A DNA stretch of 64,000 bases, from assembly GCA_040757575.1 (NCBI GenBank), contig JBFLXA010000007.1:99327-163326 (forward strand), written 5' to 3'. The first letter of the stretch is position 1. Each line of letters starts with the position of its first letter. Of this stretch, positions 38,920 through 47,400 are shown one piece after another. The notes under the pieces are model-generated. The model made no database searches, was not told the origin of the DNA, and saw nothing but the letters and a program-made list of their open reading frames with translations. The translations under genes and the position numbers were made by a program. The DNA comes from PFJX01 sp040757575. GTDB taxonomy: Bacteria > Pseudomonadota > Gammaproteobacteria > Burkholderiales > Thiobacillaceae.

Positions 38920-40718
38920 TTCTGCAAGCGCTGAACCGCTACTACGAACGTTCCGAAGACATGCCCCGCGAAGGCTGGGTGCGGCGTGGCGTGGATTACG
39001 TCCTGGTGCTGGATGACCAAGGCCAATGCATCAACATCGAATCGATAGGCGAGCTGAAGAAGGGCAAGACCGTACCGAGGGACTTGCTGGTGCCCGCTAT
39101 CGGCAAGCAGGCCATGAAGCACACCAACAGCGGGGCCGACGCCAACCTGCTTTGGGACAACGCCAGCTTCGTCCTGGGCACAGGCAACAAAGGCGCGGGG
39201 AAACTTGCCAGCTTCATTGCCACCCTTCGGGAATGGTTGGGCTCGACCCAGGACCAGGGCATTCAAGCCATCGTCCGGTTCTGTACGCAAACACAATCCA
39301 ACCCCGATTCCGTAATCGCACTGATCGAGCGCTTCCAACTCCAGGAGGTCTTCGAGAAACGCGACCCAATCCTGGTTTTCCGGTTCGCATCCGACGTCGA
39401 ATACGTCCATACCCGGCCTGGAGTAAGAGCAGCCTACGAAGCCGCGCTCGTCAATGCCCAGTCCGGCAGCCCGCTTCGAGGCAACTGTCTGGTGAGCGGG
39501 GAAACCCACGTGCCCCTGGCCCCGAATGAGTCCGTCATCAAAGGGGTATGGGGTGGACAGCCAGCCGGCTGCAACATCGTTTCATTCAATGCACGCGCAT
39601 TCGAGTCCTATGGCAAACGGGAGCGCAATGGAGAAAATGCCCCCATCAGCCAACGCGCCTCTTTCGCCTACACGACGGCTCTGAACCATCTATTGGCATC
39701 CAGGCAGCGTGTACAGGTCGGCGACACCTCGACCGTCTTCTGGGCCGAAGAACCACACGACCTGGAGTCCGCTCTACCAGACTTGTTCGGCGAGCCCCCC
39801 AAGGACGATCCGAACCGGGGCACGGACGCCCTCAAAGCCCTCTACGCCGCCGTGCAGTCGGGCAAGTTCACGGTGGGCGACGCCCAGGCCCGCTTCCATG
39901 TCCTGGGCCTCGCCCCCAACGCAGCGCGCATCGCCATCCGCTTCTGGGAAACCGCGCCCGCCATCGAACTGGCCCAGCGTATCCGGCAGCACTTCGAGGA
40001 CATCCGCATCGTGCACGCACCCCACGAATCGGAACATCTGTCCCTGTTCCGTTTGCTGACCGGCCTGGCTGTTTTGAACAAGGCGGACAACATCCCGCCC
40101 AACCTGGGCGGCGAGGTGATGCGCGCCATCCTGGAAGGCCTGCCCTACCCCACGCCGATGCTCAACCTGGCGGTACAGCGGTGCAAAGCCGAGCAGGCCA
40201 GGAAAGACCAAAACGGGAAACCCGCTCCCAATGTCAGTTACGCCCGCGCAGCGGCCATCAAAGCCTGCCTGAATAGAGCCATCCGTTATCGCAACACCAA
40301 TGAGAGGGAGTACCAAACCATGCTTGACCCTTCCAATACCAACCCCGGCTATTTGCTCGGTCGGCTTTTTGCCACCCTTGAACGCATTCAAGAAGACGCC
40401 GCCGGCGGTCCGGGAAAGCTCAATGCCACCATTCGAGACCGATACTACGGCGCAGCCTCCAGCACGCCCGCTGCGGTCTTTTCCACTTTATTGAGGCTGG
40501 AAAAACACCATCTCGGCAAGCTGCCCCAGGGCCTGGCCATCGTTCGTGAGCGCCTCGTGGGCGAAATCATGGACGGCTTTGATGCTGGCACTTTCCCGCC
40601 CCGCCACTTGCCCATGCAAGACCAAGCCCGCTTTGCTCTCGGGTACTACCACCAGCGCCAAGACTTCTTCACCAAATCCAAATCCGAACCCACCACCGAC
40701 AACCAGGAGGAATCCTAA
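38916..40718 (+). CDS. cas8c: Cas8c, large subunit of type I-C Cascade
   Basis: Cas8c recognises the PAM and helps open the target DNA. The 600-aa product starts MILQALNRYYERSEDMPREG, typical of Csd1/Cas8c, and contains LWDNASFVLG and VSGETHVPLAPNES segments. ATG 38916 overlaps the cas5c stop and its own stop overlaps the cas7 start by one base, so translation is coupled. The last 132 codons can also be read separately as Cas11c from an internal start. Confidence 0.94.
   Translation: MILQALNRYYERSEDMPREGWVRRGVDYVLVLDDQGQCINIESIGELKKGKTVPRDLLVPAIGKQAMKHTNSGADANLLWDNASFVLGTGNKGAGKLASFIATLREWLGSTQDQGIQAIVRFCTQTQSNPDSVIALIERFQLQEVFEKRDPILVFRFASDVEYVHTRPGVRAAYEAALVNAQSGSPLRGNCLVSGETHVPLAPNESVIKGVWGGQPAGCNIVSFNARAFESYGKRERNGENAPISQRASFAYTTALNHLLASRQRVQVGDTSTVFWAEEPHDLESALPDLFGEPPKDDPNRGTDALKALYAAVQSGKFTVGDAQARFHVLGLAPNAARIAIRFWETAPAIELAQRIRQHFEDIRIVHAPHESEHLSLFRLLTGLAVLNKADNIPPNLGGEVMRAILEGLPYPTPMLNLAVQRCKAEQARKDQNGKPAPNVSYARAAAIKACLNRAIRYRNTNEREYQTMLDPSNTNPGYLLGRLFATLERIQEDAAGGPGKLNATIRDRYYGAASSTPAAVFSTLLRLEKHHLGKLPQGLAIVRERLVGEIMDGFDAGTFPPRHLPMQDQARFALGYYHQRQDFFTKSKSEPTTDNQEES
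40320..40718 (+). CDS. cas11c: Probable Cas11c small subunit from an internal start in cas8c
   Basis: In characterised type I-C systems the small subunit Cas11 is made from an internal ribosome-binding site near the 3' end of cas8c. Here an in-frame ATG at 40320 is preceded by AGAGGGAG with 9 bases of spacing, and would give a 132-aa helical protein beginning MLDPSNTNPGYLLGRLF. Position and size agree with known Cas11c. The SD and ATG are seen directly; actual use of the start is inferred from the family. Confidence 0.65.
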   Translation: MLDPSNTNPGYLLGRLFATLERIQEDAAGGPGKLNATIRDRYYGAASSTPAAVFSTLLRLEKHHLGKLPQGLAIVRERLVGEIMDGFDAGTFPPRHLPMQDQARFALGYYHQRQDFFTKSKSEPTTDNQEES

Positions 40719-41659
40719 TGAGCCTGACCAACCGCTATGACTTCGTGCTGCTGTTCGACGTGAAGGACGGCAATCCCAACGGCGACCCGGATGCTGGCAA
40801 CCTGCCGCGCCTGGATGCGGAAAGCGGCCATGGCCTGGTGACCGATGTCTCGCTGAAACGCAAAGTACGCAATTTCGTTGCCCTGGCCCACGACCAGACC
40901 GAGCGGGACCCGGAGCCCGGCGAGAAACGCTACGAAATCTACGTGCGGGAGAAAGCCATCCTCAACCTCCAGCACCAACGCGCCTATTCGGCCCTCAAGC
41001 TGGACGAGCCGGCCCAGGAATCCGAAACCGAGGAAAGCGGCAAAAAACCCGGCAAAGAGAAAAAACGCAAAGGCGGCGGCGACGATGTGGGCAAGGCCCG
41101 CGCATGGATGTGCCAGAACTTCTTTGATGTGCGCACCTTCGGCGCAGTCATGTCCACCGGCATCAACTGCGGCCAGGTGCGCGGCCCGGTGCAACTCACC
41201 TTCGCCCGCTCCATCGACCCCATCATCGCCCAGGAACATTCCATCACCCGCATGGCCGTCGCCACCGAGGCCGAAGCGGAAAAACAGGACGGGGACAACC
41301 GCACCATGGGCCGCAAGCACACCGTACCCTATGGCCTCTACATGGCCCACGGTTTCGTGTCGTCCTTCCTCGCCAAGCAAACCGGCTTCGGCGAAGACGA
41401 TCTCAACCTGCTCTGGCAGGCCCTGGGCCAGATGTTCGAGCACGACCGCTCTGCCGCCCGGGGCGAGATGGCGACGCGCGGCCTGTATGTCTTCAAGCAC
41501 GACTCCGAACTGGGCAACGCCCCGGCCCATGCCCTGTTTGAGCGTATCCGGGCCAATAAACGCGAAGGAATGGAGGTGCCGCGCGGCTTCGAGGACTACG
41601 AGGTGATGGCCGACGAGGCCGGGATGCCGGCCGGCGTGACGCTGACCCGGCTGTACTAG
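40718..41659 (+). CDS. cas7: Cas7 (Csd2), backbone subunit of type I-C Cascade
   Basis: Cas7 polymerises along the crRNA. The 313-aa product opens with NRYDFVLLFDVKDGNPNGDP, the Cas7/Csd2 signature, and contains DVRTFGAVMSTGINCGQVRG and RKHTVPYGLYMAHGF. A basic, low-complexity stretch (GKKPGKEKKRKGGG, about residues 108-121) sits where the thumb or a surface loop is expected. AGGAGG lies 7 bases before the ATG, which overlaps the cas8c stop (TAATG). Three bases after its stop begins the 3' end of a minus-strand toxin gene, which separates it from cas4. Confidence 0.95.
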   Translation: MSLTNRYDFVLLFDVKDGNPNGDPDAGNLPRLDAESGHGLVTDVSLKRKVRNFVALAHDQTERDPEPGEKRYEIYVREKAILNLQHQRAYSALKLDEPAQESETEESGKKPGKEKKRKGGGDDVGKARAWMCQNFFDVRTFGAVMSTGINCGQVRGPVQLTFARSIDPIIAQEHSITRMAVATEAEAEKQDGDNRTMGRKHTVPYGLYMAHGFVSSFLAKQTGFGEDDLNLLWQALGQMFEHDRSAARGEMATRGLYVFKHDSELGNAPAHALFERIRANKREGMEVPRGFEDYEVMADEAGMPAGVTLTRLY

Positions 41660-41662
41660 GCC

Positions 41663-41956
41663 CTACCGCCGCCCGGCCCAATACCCGGGTCGGCGGCTGT
41701 GACTGGCAATGGCCAGGATGCGAAGGGTGTCCGCCTGCAAGCGGTACACGACTGAATAAGGATAGCGATGCACGACAAGGCTTCGCGTGTCATGGTTGTC
41801 TGGTGTTCCCATAGCCGGATGTTCGCCCAACAAGCGCAAGGCACGATCGACTTCATTCCGGAAGTCCCTGGCCTGCCACGGCCCCGCCTTATCTGCGTAC
41901 CAAGTGGCGGCCTCGATCAGTTCCTGCCGGGCTTCGGGGTTGAAGGTACTCCTCAA
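41663..41956 (-). CDS. RelE/ParE-superfamily toxin
   Basis: The 97-aa product has the RelE/ParE fold pattern: FNPEARQELIEAATWYADKAG, then RNEVDRALRLLGEHPAMGTP, the strand SLVVHRYPYSVVYRL and ILAIASHSRRPGYW. The Arg and His/Tyr residues near the C-terminus are typical of this family; whether the target is mRNA on ribosomes or gyrase cannot be told. The start is a TTG overlapping the antitoxin stop (TTGA), so translation is coupled to the antitoxin. It lies in the cas operon, on the opposite strand. Confidence 0.85.
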   Translation of the reverse strand: MRSTFNPEARQELIEAATWYADKAGPWQARDFRNEVDRALRLLGEHPAMGTPDNHDTRSLVVHRYPYSVVYRLQADTLRILAIASHSRRPGYWAGRR

Positions 41957-42219
41957 CGCTCTTCCCGTTTCGCGAGCATGGCGTCGATCTCCCTGAACAC
42001 TTCCTCGGCGGGAATCCACTGCGTCCGTCCGGCATCCATCTCTGCCACCCGCCGGGCGATCTCCTCATCCCATGCCTTGGCGATTTCCTCTGGCGTTCCC
42101 TCCGGTTCGCCATCCAGGCTGGCCAACAACCGGTGGATCAGCTCTCCACGCTCCTCGGGGGGGAGCTTCTTGGCCTGGGCTTCCAGTTCGTCAAGCATCG
42201 CGCCCATGGGAATCTCCAA
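41953..42219 (-). CDS. Antitoxin of the addiction-module (CHP02574-like) family
   Basis: The 88-aa acidic helical protein has the family's AQAKKLPPEERGELIHRLLASL core and a C-terminal EEIARRVAEMDAGRTQWIPA-EEVF region, as in putative addiction-module antitoxins paired with RelE/ParE toxins. It precedes and overlaps the toxin, the usual order. Starts at 42219, 42207 or 42198 are all possible. Its 5' end faces cas4 across about 31 bases, so its promoter must lie in that gap or within cas4. Confidence 0.82.
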   Translation of the reverse strand: MEIPMGAMLDELEAQAKKLPPEERGELIHRLLASLDGEPEGTPEEIAKAWDEEIARRVAEMDAGRTQWIPAEEVFREIDAMLAKREER

Positions 42220-42250
42220 TGAATCAAACAGATAGGCTCATGGTAGCAGC

Positions 42251-42883
42251 ATGCCTATGAACGAGACAGACCCCATCCCTCTCTCCGCCCTACAGCACTG
42301 GGCCTACTGCCCCCGCCAGTGCGGTCTCATCCATCTGGAGCAGGCCTTTGAGGACAACCTCCACACAGCCCGGGGCCAGGCGGTGCACCACTTGGTGGAC
42401 GAACCCGGCTACGAGATGAAGGCCGGAGTGAAGGTGGAGCGGGCCCTGCCCCTGTGGTCGGACCGGTTGAATCTCATTGGCAAGGCAGACCTGGTGGAGT
42501 TTCACCCCGATGGCAGTGTTTACCCAGTGGAGTTCAAACACGGCCGCAAGCGCCAGAAGATCCACGACGACCTCCAACTCGCCGCCCAAGCCCTATGCCT
42601 GGAAGACATGCTGGGCCGCCCCGTGCCCAAGGGCGCCATCTACCACGCCACCAGCCGGCGCCGACGAGAGGTGATCATCACACCTAATCTTCGGCAGCTT
42701 GTAGAGGACACGGCCAACGCCATCCGCACCATGCTGGGCACCGGCGTGCTGCCGGCACCTGCCAATGACTGGCGCTGTAAGGAATGCTCGCTGAAAGACC
42801 TTTGCCAGCCCGAAGCCCTGGCAGACCCTGCACGCCAACACAGGCTGTACGGCACCCTCTTCACCGTCTCGGAAGACGACTGA
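42251..42883 (+). CDS. cas4: Cas4 nuclease (spacer adaptation)
   Basis: Cas4 trims prespacers and helps select those with a correct PAM. The 210-aa product has the four cysteines of a [4Fe-4S] cluster (one in YCPRQCG at the N-terminus, three in CKECSLKDLC) and RecB-type nuclease residues in IGKADLVEFHP and YPVEFKHGRKR. It resumes the cas operon after the inverted toxin-antitoxin pair. Its start has no clear ribosome-binding site; ATG 42251 and 42257 are both possible. Confidence 0.94.
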   Translation: MPMNETDPIPLSALQHWAYCPRQCGLIHLEQAFEDNLHTARGQAVHHLVDEPGYEMKAGVKVERALPLWSDRLNLIGKADLVEFHPDGSVYPVEFKHGRKRQKIHDDLQLAAQALCLEDMLGRPVPKGAIYHATSRRRREVIITPNLRQLVEDTANAIRTMLGTGVLPAPANDWRCKECSLKDLCQPEALADPARQHRLYGTLFTVSEDD

Positions 42884-42884
42884 C

Positions 42885-43919
42885 GTGTACACCCTGCTCA
42901 ACACCCTCTACGTCATGACGCCCCTGGCCTACGCCCACCTGGAAAACGCCACCGTGCGCATCGACGTGGAGCATGAAAAACGCCTGCAAGTCCCCCTGCA
43001 CCACATTGGCGGGCTGGTCTGTTTCGGCAACGTCATGGTGTCGCCGGCCCTCATGCACCGCCTGGCAGACGAAGGCAAAAGCCTGGTGCTGCTGGAAGAC
43101 AACGGCCGCTTCAAGGCCAGGCTGGAAGGCCCCGTGTCCGGCAACATCCTCCTGCGCCAGGCCCAGCACAAACTGGCCGCCACCCCGGAATTCGCCCTGG
43201 AAACGGCCCGCGCCATCATCGCCGGTAAGCTCAAGAACAGCCGCTCCGTGCTCCTGCGCGGCGCCCGGGAAACCATGGATGGCGACGAAGCCGCTACCCT
43301 GGGCCGAGCCGCCGACAACCTGGCCGCCTCCCTGCGGGCCCTCCCGCAAGCCCAAGACCTGGACACCCTGCGGGGCGTGGAAGGCGAAGCCGCCCGGGGC
43401 TATTTTGCCGCCCTCAACCTGGTGGTCAAACCCCAGGCCCGGGCCGATTTCCAACTGGACGGCCGCACCCGCCGCCCGCCCCTGGATCGTTTCAACGCCC
43501 TCATCTCCTTCCTGTACGCCATGCTCATGAACGACTGCCGCTCCGCCCTGGAAAGCGTGGGGCTGGACCCGCAACTGGGCTTCCTCCACGCTGTGCGCCC
43601 CGGCCGTGCCGCCCTGGCCCTGGACCTGCAAGAGGAATTCCGCGCCATCCTGGCGGACCGTCTGGCCCTCACCCTCATCAACCGGGGCCAGGTCACTGCG
43701 GCAGACTTCGACCAACGTGAAGGCGGCGCCGTCATGCTCAACGACAAAGGCCGGCGCAAGGTGGTCGCCGCCTGGCAGGAACGCAAGCAGGAAGAAGTCA
43801 CCCATCCCCTGGCGGAGGCCAAGATGCCCCTGGCCATTCTCCCCTTCATCCAGGCCCGCTTCATGGCCCGAGCCCTGCGGGGCGAAATGGAAGGCTACCT
43901 GCCCTATCTGGCCAAATAA
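42885..43919 (+). CDS. cas1: Cas1 integrase (type I-C)
   Basis: Cas1 inserts new spacers at the leader end of the array. The 344-aa product starts with GTG (MYTLLNTLYVMTPLAYAHLE), 1 base after the cas4 stop. Metal-binding residues are visible: Glu in FNALISFLYAM/AALESVG context, His in LGFLHAVRPGRAALALDL and the acidic QEEFRAI segment. Length and motifs are intact, so the adaptation module looks functional. Confidence 0.95.
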   Translation: MYTLLNTLYVMTPLAYAHLENATVRIDVEHEKRLQVPLHHIGGLVCFGNVMVSPALMHRLADEGKSLVLLEDNGRFKARLEGPVSGNILLRQAQHKLAATPEFALETARAIIAGKLKNSRSVLLRGARETMDGDEAATLGRAADNLAASLRALPQAQDLDTLRGVEGEAARGYFAALNLVVKPQARADFQLDGRTRRPPLDRFNALISFLYAMLMNDCRSALESVGLDPQLGFLHAVRPGRAALALDLQEEFRAILADRLALTLINRGQVTAADFDQREGGAVMLNDKGRRKVVAAWQERKQEEVTHPLAEAKMPLAILPFIQARFMARALRGEMEGYLPYLAK

Positions 43920-43942
43920 CCTTGCCACTGCAAAGGCCCGCC

Positions 43943-44233
43943 ATGCTCATCATCGTCACCTACGACGTCTCCACCGAAACCAAGGAAGGCCGGCGGCGCC
44001 TGAGACGCGTGGCCAAGGTCTGCGAAAGCATGGGCCAGCGGGTGCAGAAATCCGTATTCGAATGCCAGGTCAACGACATGCAATACGAACAACTGGTACG
44101 GTCGCTCCTGGCGGAGATAAACGACCAGGAAGACAACCTGCGCTTCTACCGAATTACCGAACCCACCGAAATCCGGGTCAAGGAATACGGCACCTTCCGC
44201 TCCGTGGACTTCGAAGGCACGCTAATCGCATGA
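43943..44233 (+). CDS. cas2: Cas2 (adaptation complex subunit)
   Basis: The 96-aa product begins MLIIVTYDVSTETKEGRRRL, the Cas2 ferredoxin-fold opening with its conserved Asp, and ends with RVKEYGTFRSVDFEGTLIA. Cas2 dimers bridge two Cas1 dimers during spacer integration. ATG 43943 gives the family length; an ATG 21 bases upstream is less likely. It is the last cas gene, 196 bases before the first repeat. Confidence 0.95.
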   Translation: MLIIVTYDVSTETKEGRRRLRRVAKVCESMGQRVQKSVFECQVNDMQYEQLVRSLLAEINDQEDNLRFYRITEPTEIRVKEYGTFRSVDFEGTLIA

Positions 44234-44429
44234 CCCCTATCCCTGTTCCACCGCGCGAACCACGAGCACCAGCCAAACCGCCGGGTGTTCGCGCAGAGAA
44301 CAACCCTCTGATCTTTAACAACTTGGACCCTATGAACCGCCTGATTGCTGGCCACGCCCTTGTCCCATCAGGGGAGTTCGCGCAATCATCGGCAAATCCG
44401 CAATTCGAACAACCCGTTGGAAGCGCGGA
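44234..44429 (+). promoter_or_regulatory. CRISPR leader
   Basis: These 196 bases between cas2 and the first repeat contain no gene and should hold the array promoter and the integration signals read by Cas1-Cas2. They are richer in A/T than their surroundings in the middle part (ATCTTTAACAACTTGGACCC). The far end of the array carries the degenerate repeat, which supports this side as the leader end. Confidence 0.75.
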
Positions 44430-47400
44430 GCATCGCCCGGCCTCACGGCCGGGCGCGGATTGAAACNNNNNNNNNNNNNNNNNNNNNNNNNNNNNNNNNN
44501 NNNNNNNNNNNNNNNNNNNNNNNNNNNNNNNNNNNNNNNNNNNNNNNNNNNNNNNNNNNNNNNNNNGCATCGCCCGGCCTCACGGCCGGGCGCGGATTGA
44601 AACATTGACCTGGCGCAGCAGATCGACACCATGCCCAAGCATCGCCCGGCCTCACGGCCGGGCGCGGATTGAAACCCGCGCAACGGCAAGACCGGCGATG
44701 CCTACCAGGGCATCGCCCGGCCTCACGGCCGGGCGCGGATTGAAACTGGGAAATCGAAGACGGCTTCAAGAAGCTGCTGGCGCATCGCCCGGCCTCACGG
44801 CCGGGCGCGGATTGAAACAAGGGCGACCATGGCACCCCCCTTGGCATCATGCGCATCGCCCGGCCTCACGGCCGGGCGCGGATTGAAACTTTAATTCGCC
44901 ATAAGCCATTGACGGTGCGGTTAGCGCATCGCCCGGCCTCACGGCCGGGCGCGGATTGAAACATCGGGAGCCTCCATCAACTCTCCCAGGCGATCAAGCA
45001 TCGCCCGGCCTCACGGCCGGGCGCGGATTGAAACCCAATATCCAGCTTGTACGCACCGCCCGTATAACGCATCGCCCGGCCTCACGGCCGGGCGCGGATT
45101 GAAACATCACATGGGAGTACCCGAGTAGGCCGGCCAGGCTGCATCGCCCGGCCTCACGGCCGGGCGCGGATTGAAACCGGTCGGCTTCTCCAGCCCGTAG
45201 GCGGCCCATGCGCATCGCCCGGCCTCACGGCCGGGCGCGGATTGAAACTTGTGTGCATCCATTCCCCACACAAGCATCCAAGGCATCGCCCGGCCTCACG
45301 GCCGGGCGCGGATTGAAACGAGCGCGGGGCGCGGGCAATCAGGATCAATACATGCATCGCCCGGCCTCACGGCCGGGCGCGGATTGAAACACCGTGACCG
45401 GAGAGAGCGCCCCGGCCAGCCCGGAGCATCGCCCGGCCTCACGGCCGGGCGCGGATTGAAACTCCTCGGCCCGGGTGCTCATGGGGCCGATGAGGCGGGC
45501 ATCGCCCGGCCTCACGGCCGGGCGCGGATTGAAACGGTTGACATCGAAGCCAATCACAATCGGCATAAAGCATCGCCCGGCCTCACGGCCGGGCGCGGAT
45601 TGAAACGTTCTTCGGGTGTCATCGGTTTCCTTTCTGGCGGCATCGCCCGGCCTCACGGCCGGGCGCGGATTGAAACTAGGTGTCGCCTGCATTCCAATCG
45701 TGCCTTGCATTGCATCGCCCGGCCTCACGGCCGGGCGCGGATTGAAACGAGCGCCTGCACGGTGAGGACCAGAGGCTGGTGGCGCATCGCCCGGCCTCAC
45801 GGCCGGGCGCGGATTGAAACGACCTGTTCTTCTGCTGTCCCCATCCCATGCTGGGCATCGCCCGGCCTCACGGCCGGGCGCGGATTGAAACATGGCCCGG
45901 GCGGCGGCCTGGAATGCGCCTGGCAGGGCATCGCCCGGCCTCACGGCCGGGCGCGGATTGAAACTGCTTGTTCTTGGCCACCGTGGTGGCGGCTTCGTGC
46001 ATCGCCCGGCCTCACGGCCGGGCGCGGATTGAAACCCGGGCCAAATGAGGGACGCGGCGCGGCGCTGCGGCATCGCCCGGCCTCACGGCCGGGCGCGGAT
46101 TGAAACATCTGCAAGCGAACAAAGGTCATCGACACCATGGGGCATCGCCCGGCCTCACGGCCGGGCGCGGATTGAAACGCGGCCAGGCTCACCAGATCGC
46201 CGTCAAGCTGGGGCATCGCCCGGCCTCACGGCCGGGCGCGGATTGAAACAGGTGGTGCAACAGGTTTTCAGAACACCAGTACTGCATCGCCCGGCCTCAC
46301 GGCCGGGCGCGGATTGAAACCTTGTTGAGTTCGTCCTTGGTGCGGATGTAGCTAGCATCGCCCGGCCTCACGGCCGGGCGCGGATTGAAACATGGTGTGC
46401 TCCTTGGTTATGGCCTTGGCCGTGCCAGCATCGCCCGGCCTCACGGCCGGGCGCGGATTGAAACTGCCCGCCCAGGAAGCCTACTGGCGCGCCCAGCCCG
46501 CATCGCCCGGCCTCACGGCCGGGCGCGGATTGAAACTGAACGTGTTGCTGCGCCACTTTGCCCACGGCATGGCATCGCCCGGCCTCACGGCCGGGCGCGG
46601 ATTGAAACAGCTGGCCAGCTTCTTGCAGGCGCACCCACTCGGGCATCGCCCGGCCTCACGGCCGGGCGCGGATTGAAACAACCTACGGGGCGGGGCTGGG
46701 GCTAATTCGGCAGGCATCGCCCGGCCTCACGGCCGGGCGCGGATTGAAACCGCCACAGAAATCCCGGTAAGCGAAATCCAGCCAGGCATCGCCCGGCCTC
46801 ACGGCCGGGCGCGGATTGAAACGCTGGCACTTGGCATGTAACGGTTGAGGCATGCCGCATCGCCCGGCCTCACGGCCGGGCGCGGATTGAAACCAGTCCT
46901 CTGGCTCCTGGCTCGTGGTGTCGTCTGGCATCGCCCGGCCTCACGGCCGGGCGCGGATTGAAACACCATCGGCACCGGCTCTGGCGAACCCTACGGCCGC
47001 ATCGCCCGGCCTCACGGCCGGGCGCGGATTGAAACTATTTTGGGCGGGGGTCAAACTGCGCAAAATAACGCATCGCCCGGCCTCACGGCCGGGCGCGGAT
47101 TGAAACCGGCGCCCCCTGGTTCCTCCTGGATACCAGCCGGGCATCGCCCGGCCTCACGGCCGGGCGCGGATTGAAACTTTCGCCGCGCGTAGGGGTCGGC
47201 GGAATCATGGTGGCATCGCCCGGCCTCACGGCCGGGCGCGGATTGAAACGTTTTGCGCAAGCATTTTTTTGCTTTTTTTTCGCGCATCGCCCGGCCTCAC
47301 GGCCGGGCGCGGATTGAAACAACCTGTCCACACTTGGCGCTCATGGCGGCCTGCTGGCATCGCCCGGCCTCACGGCCGGGCGCGGATTGAAACCACGCGG

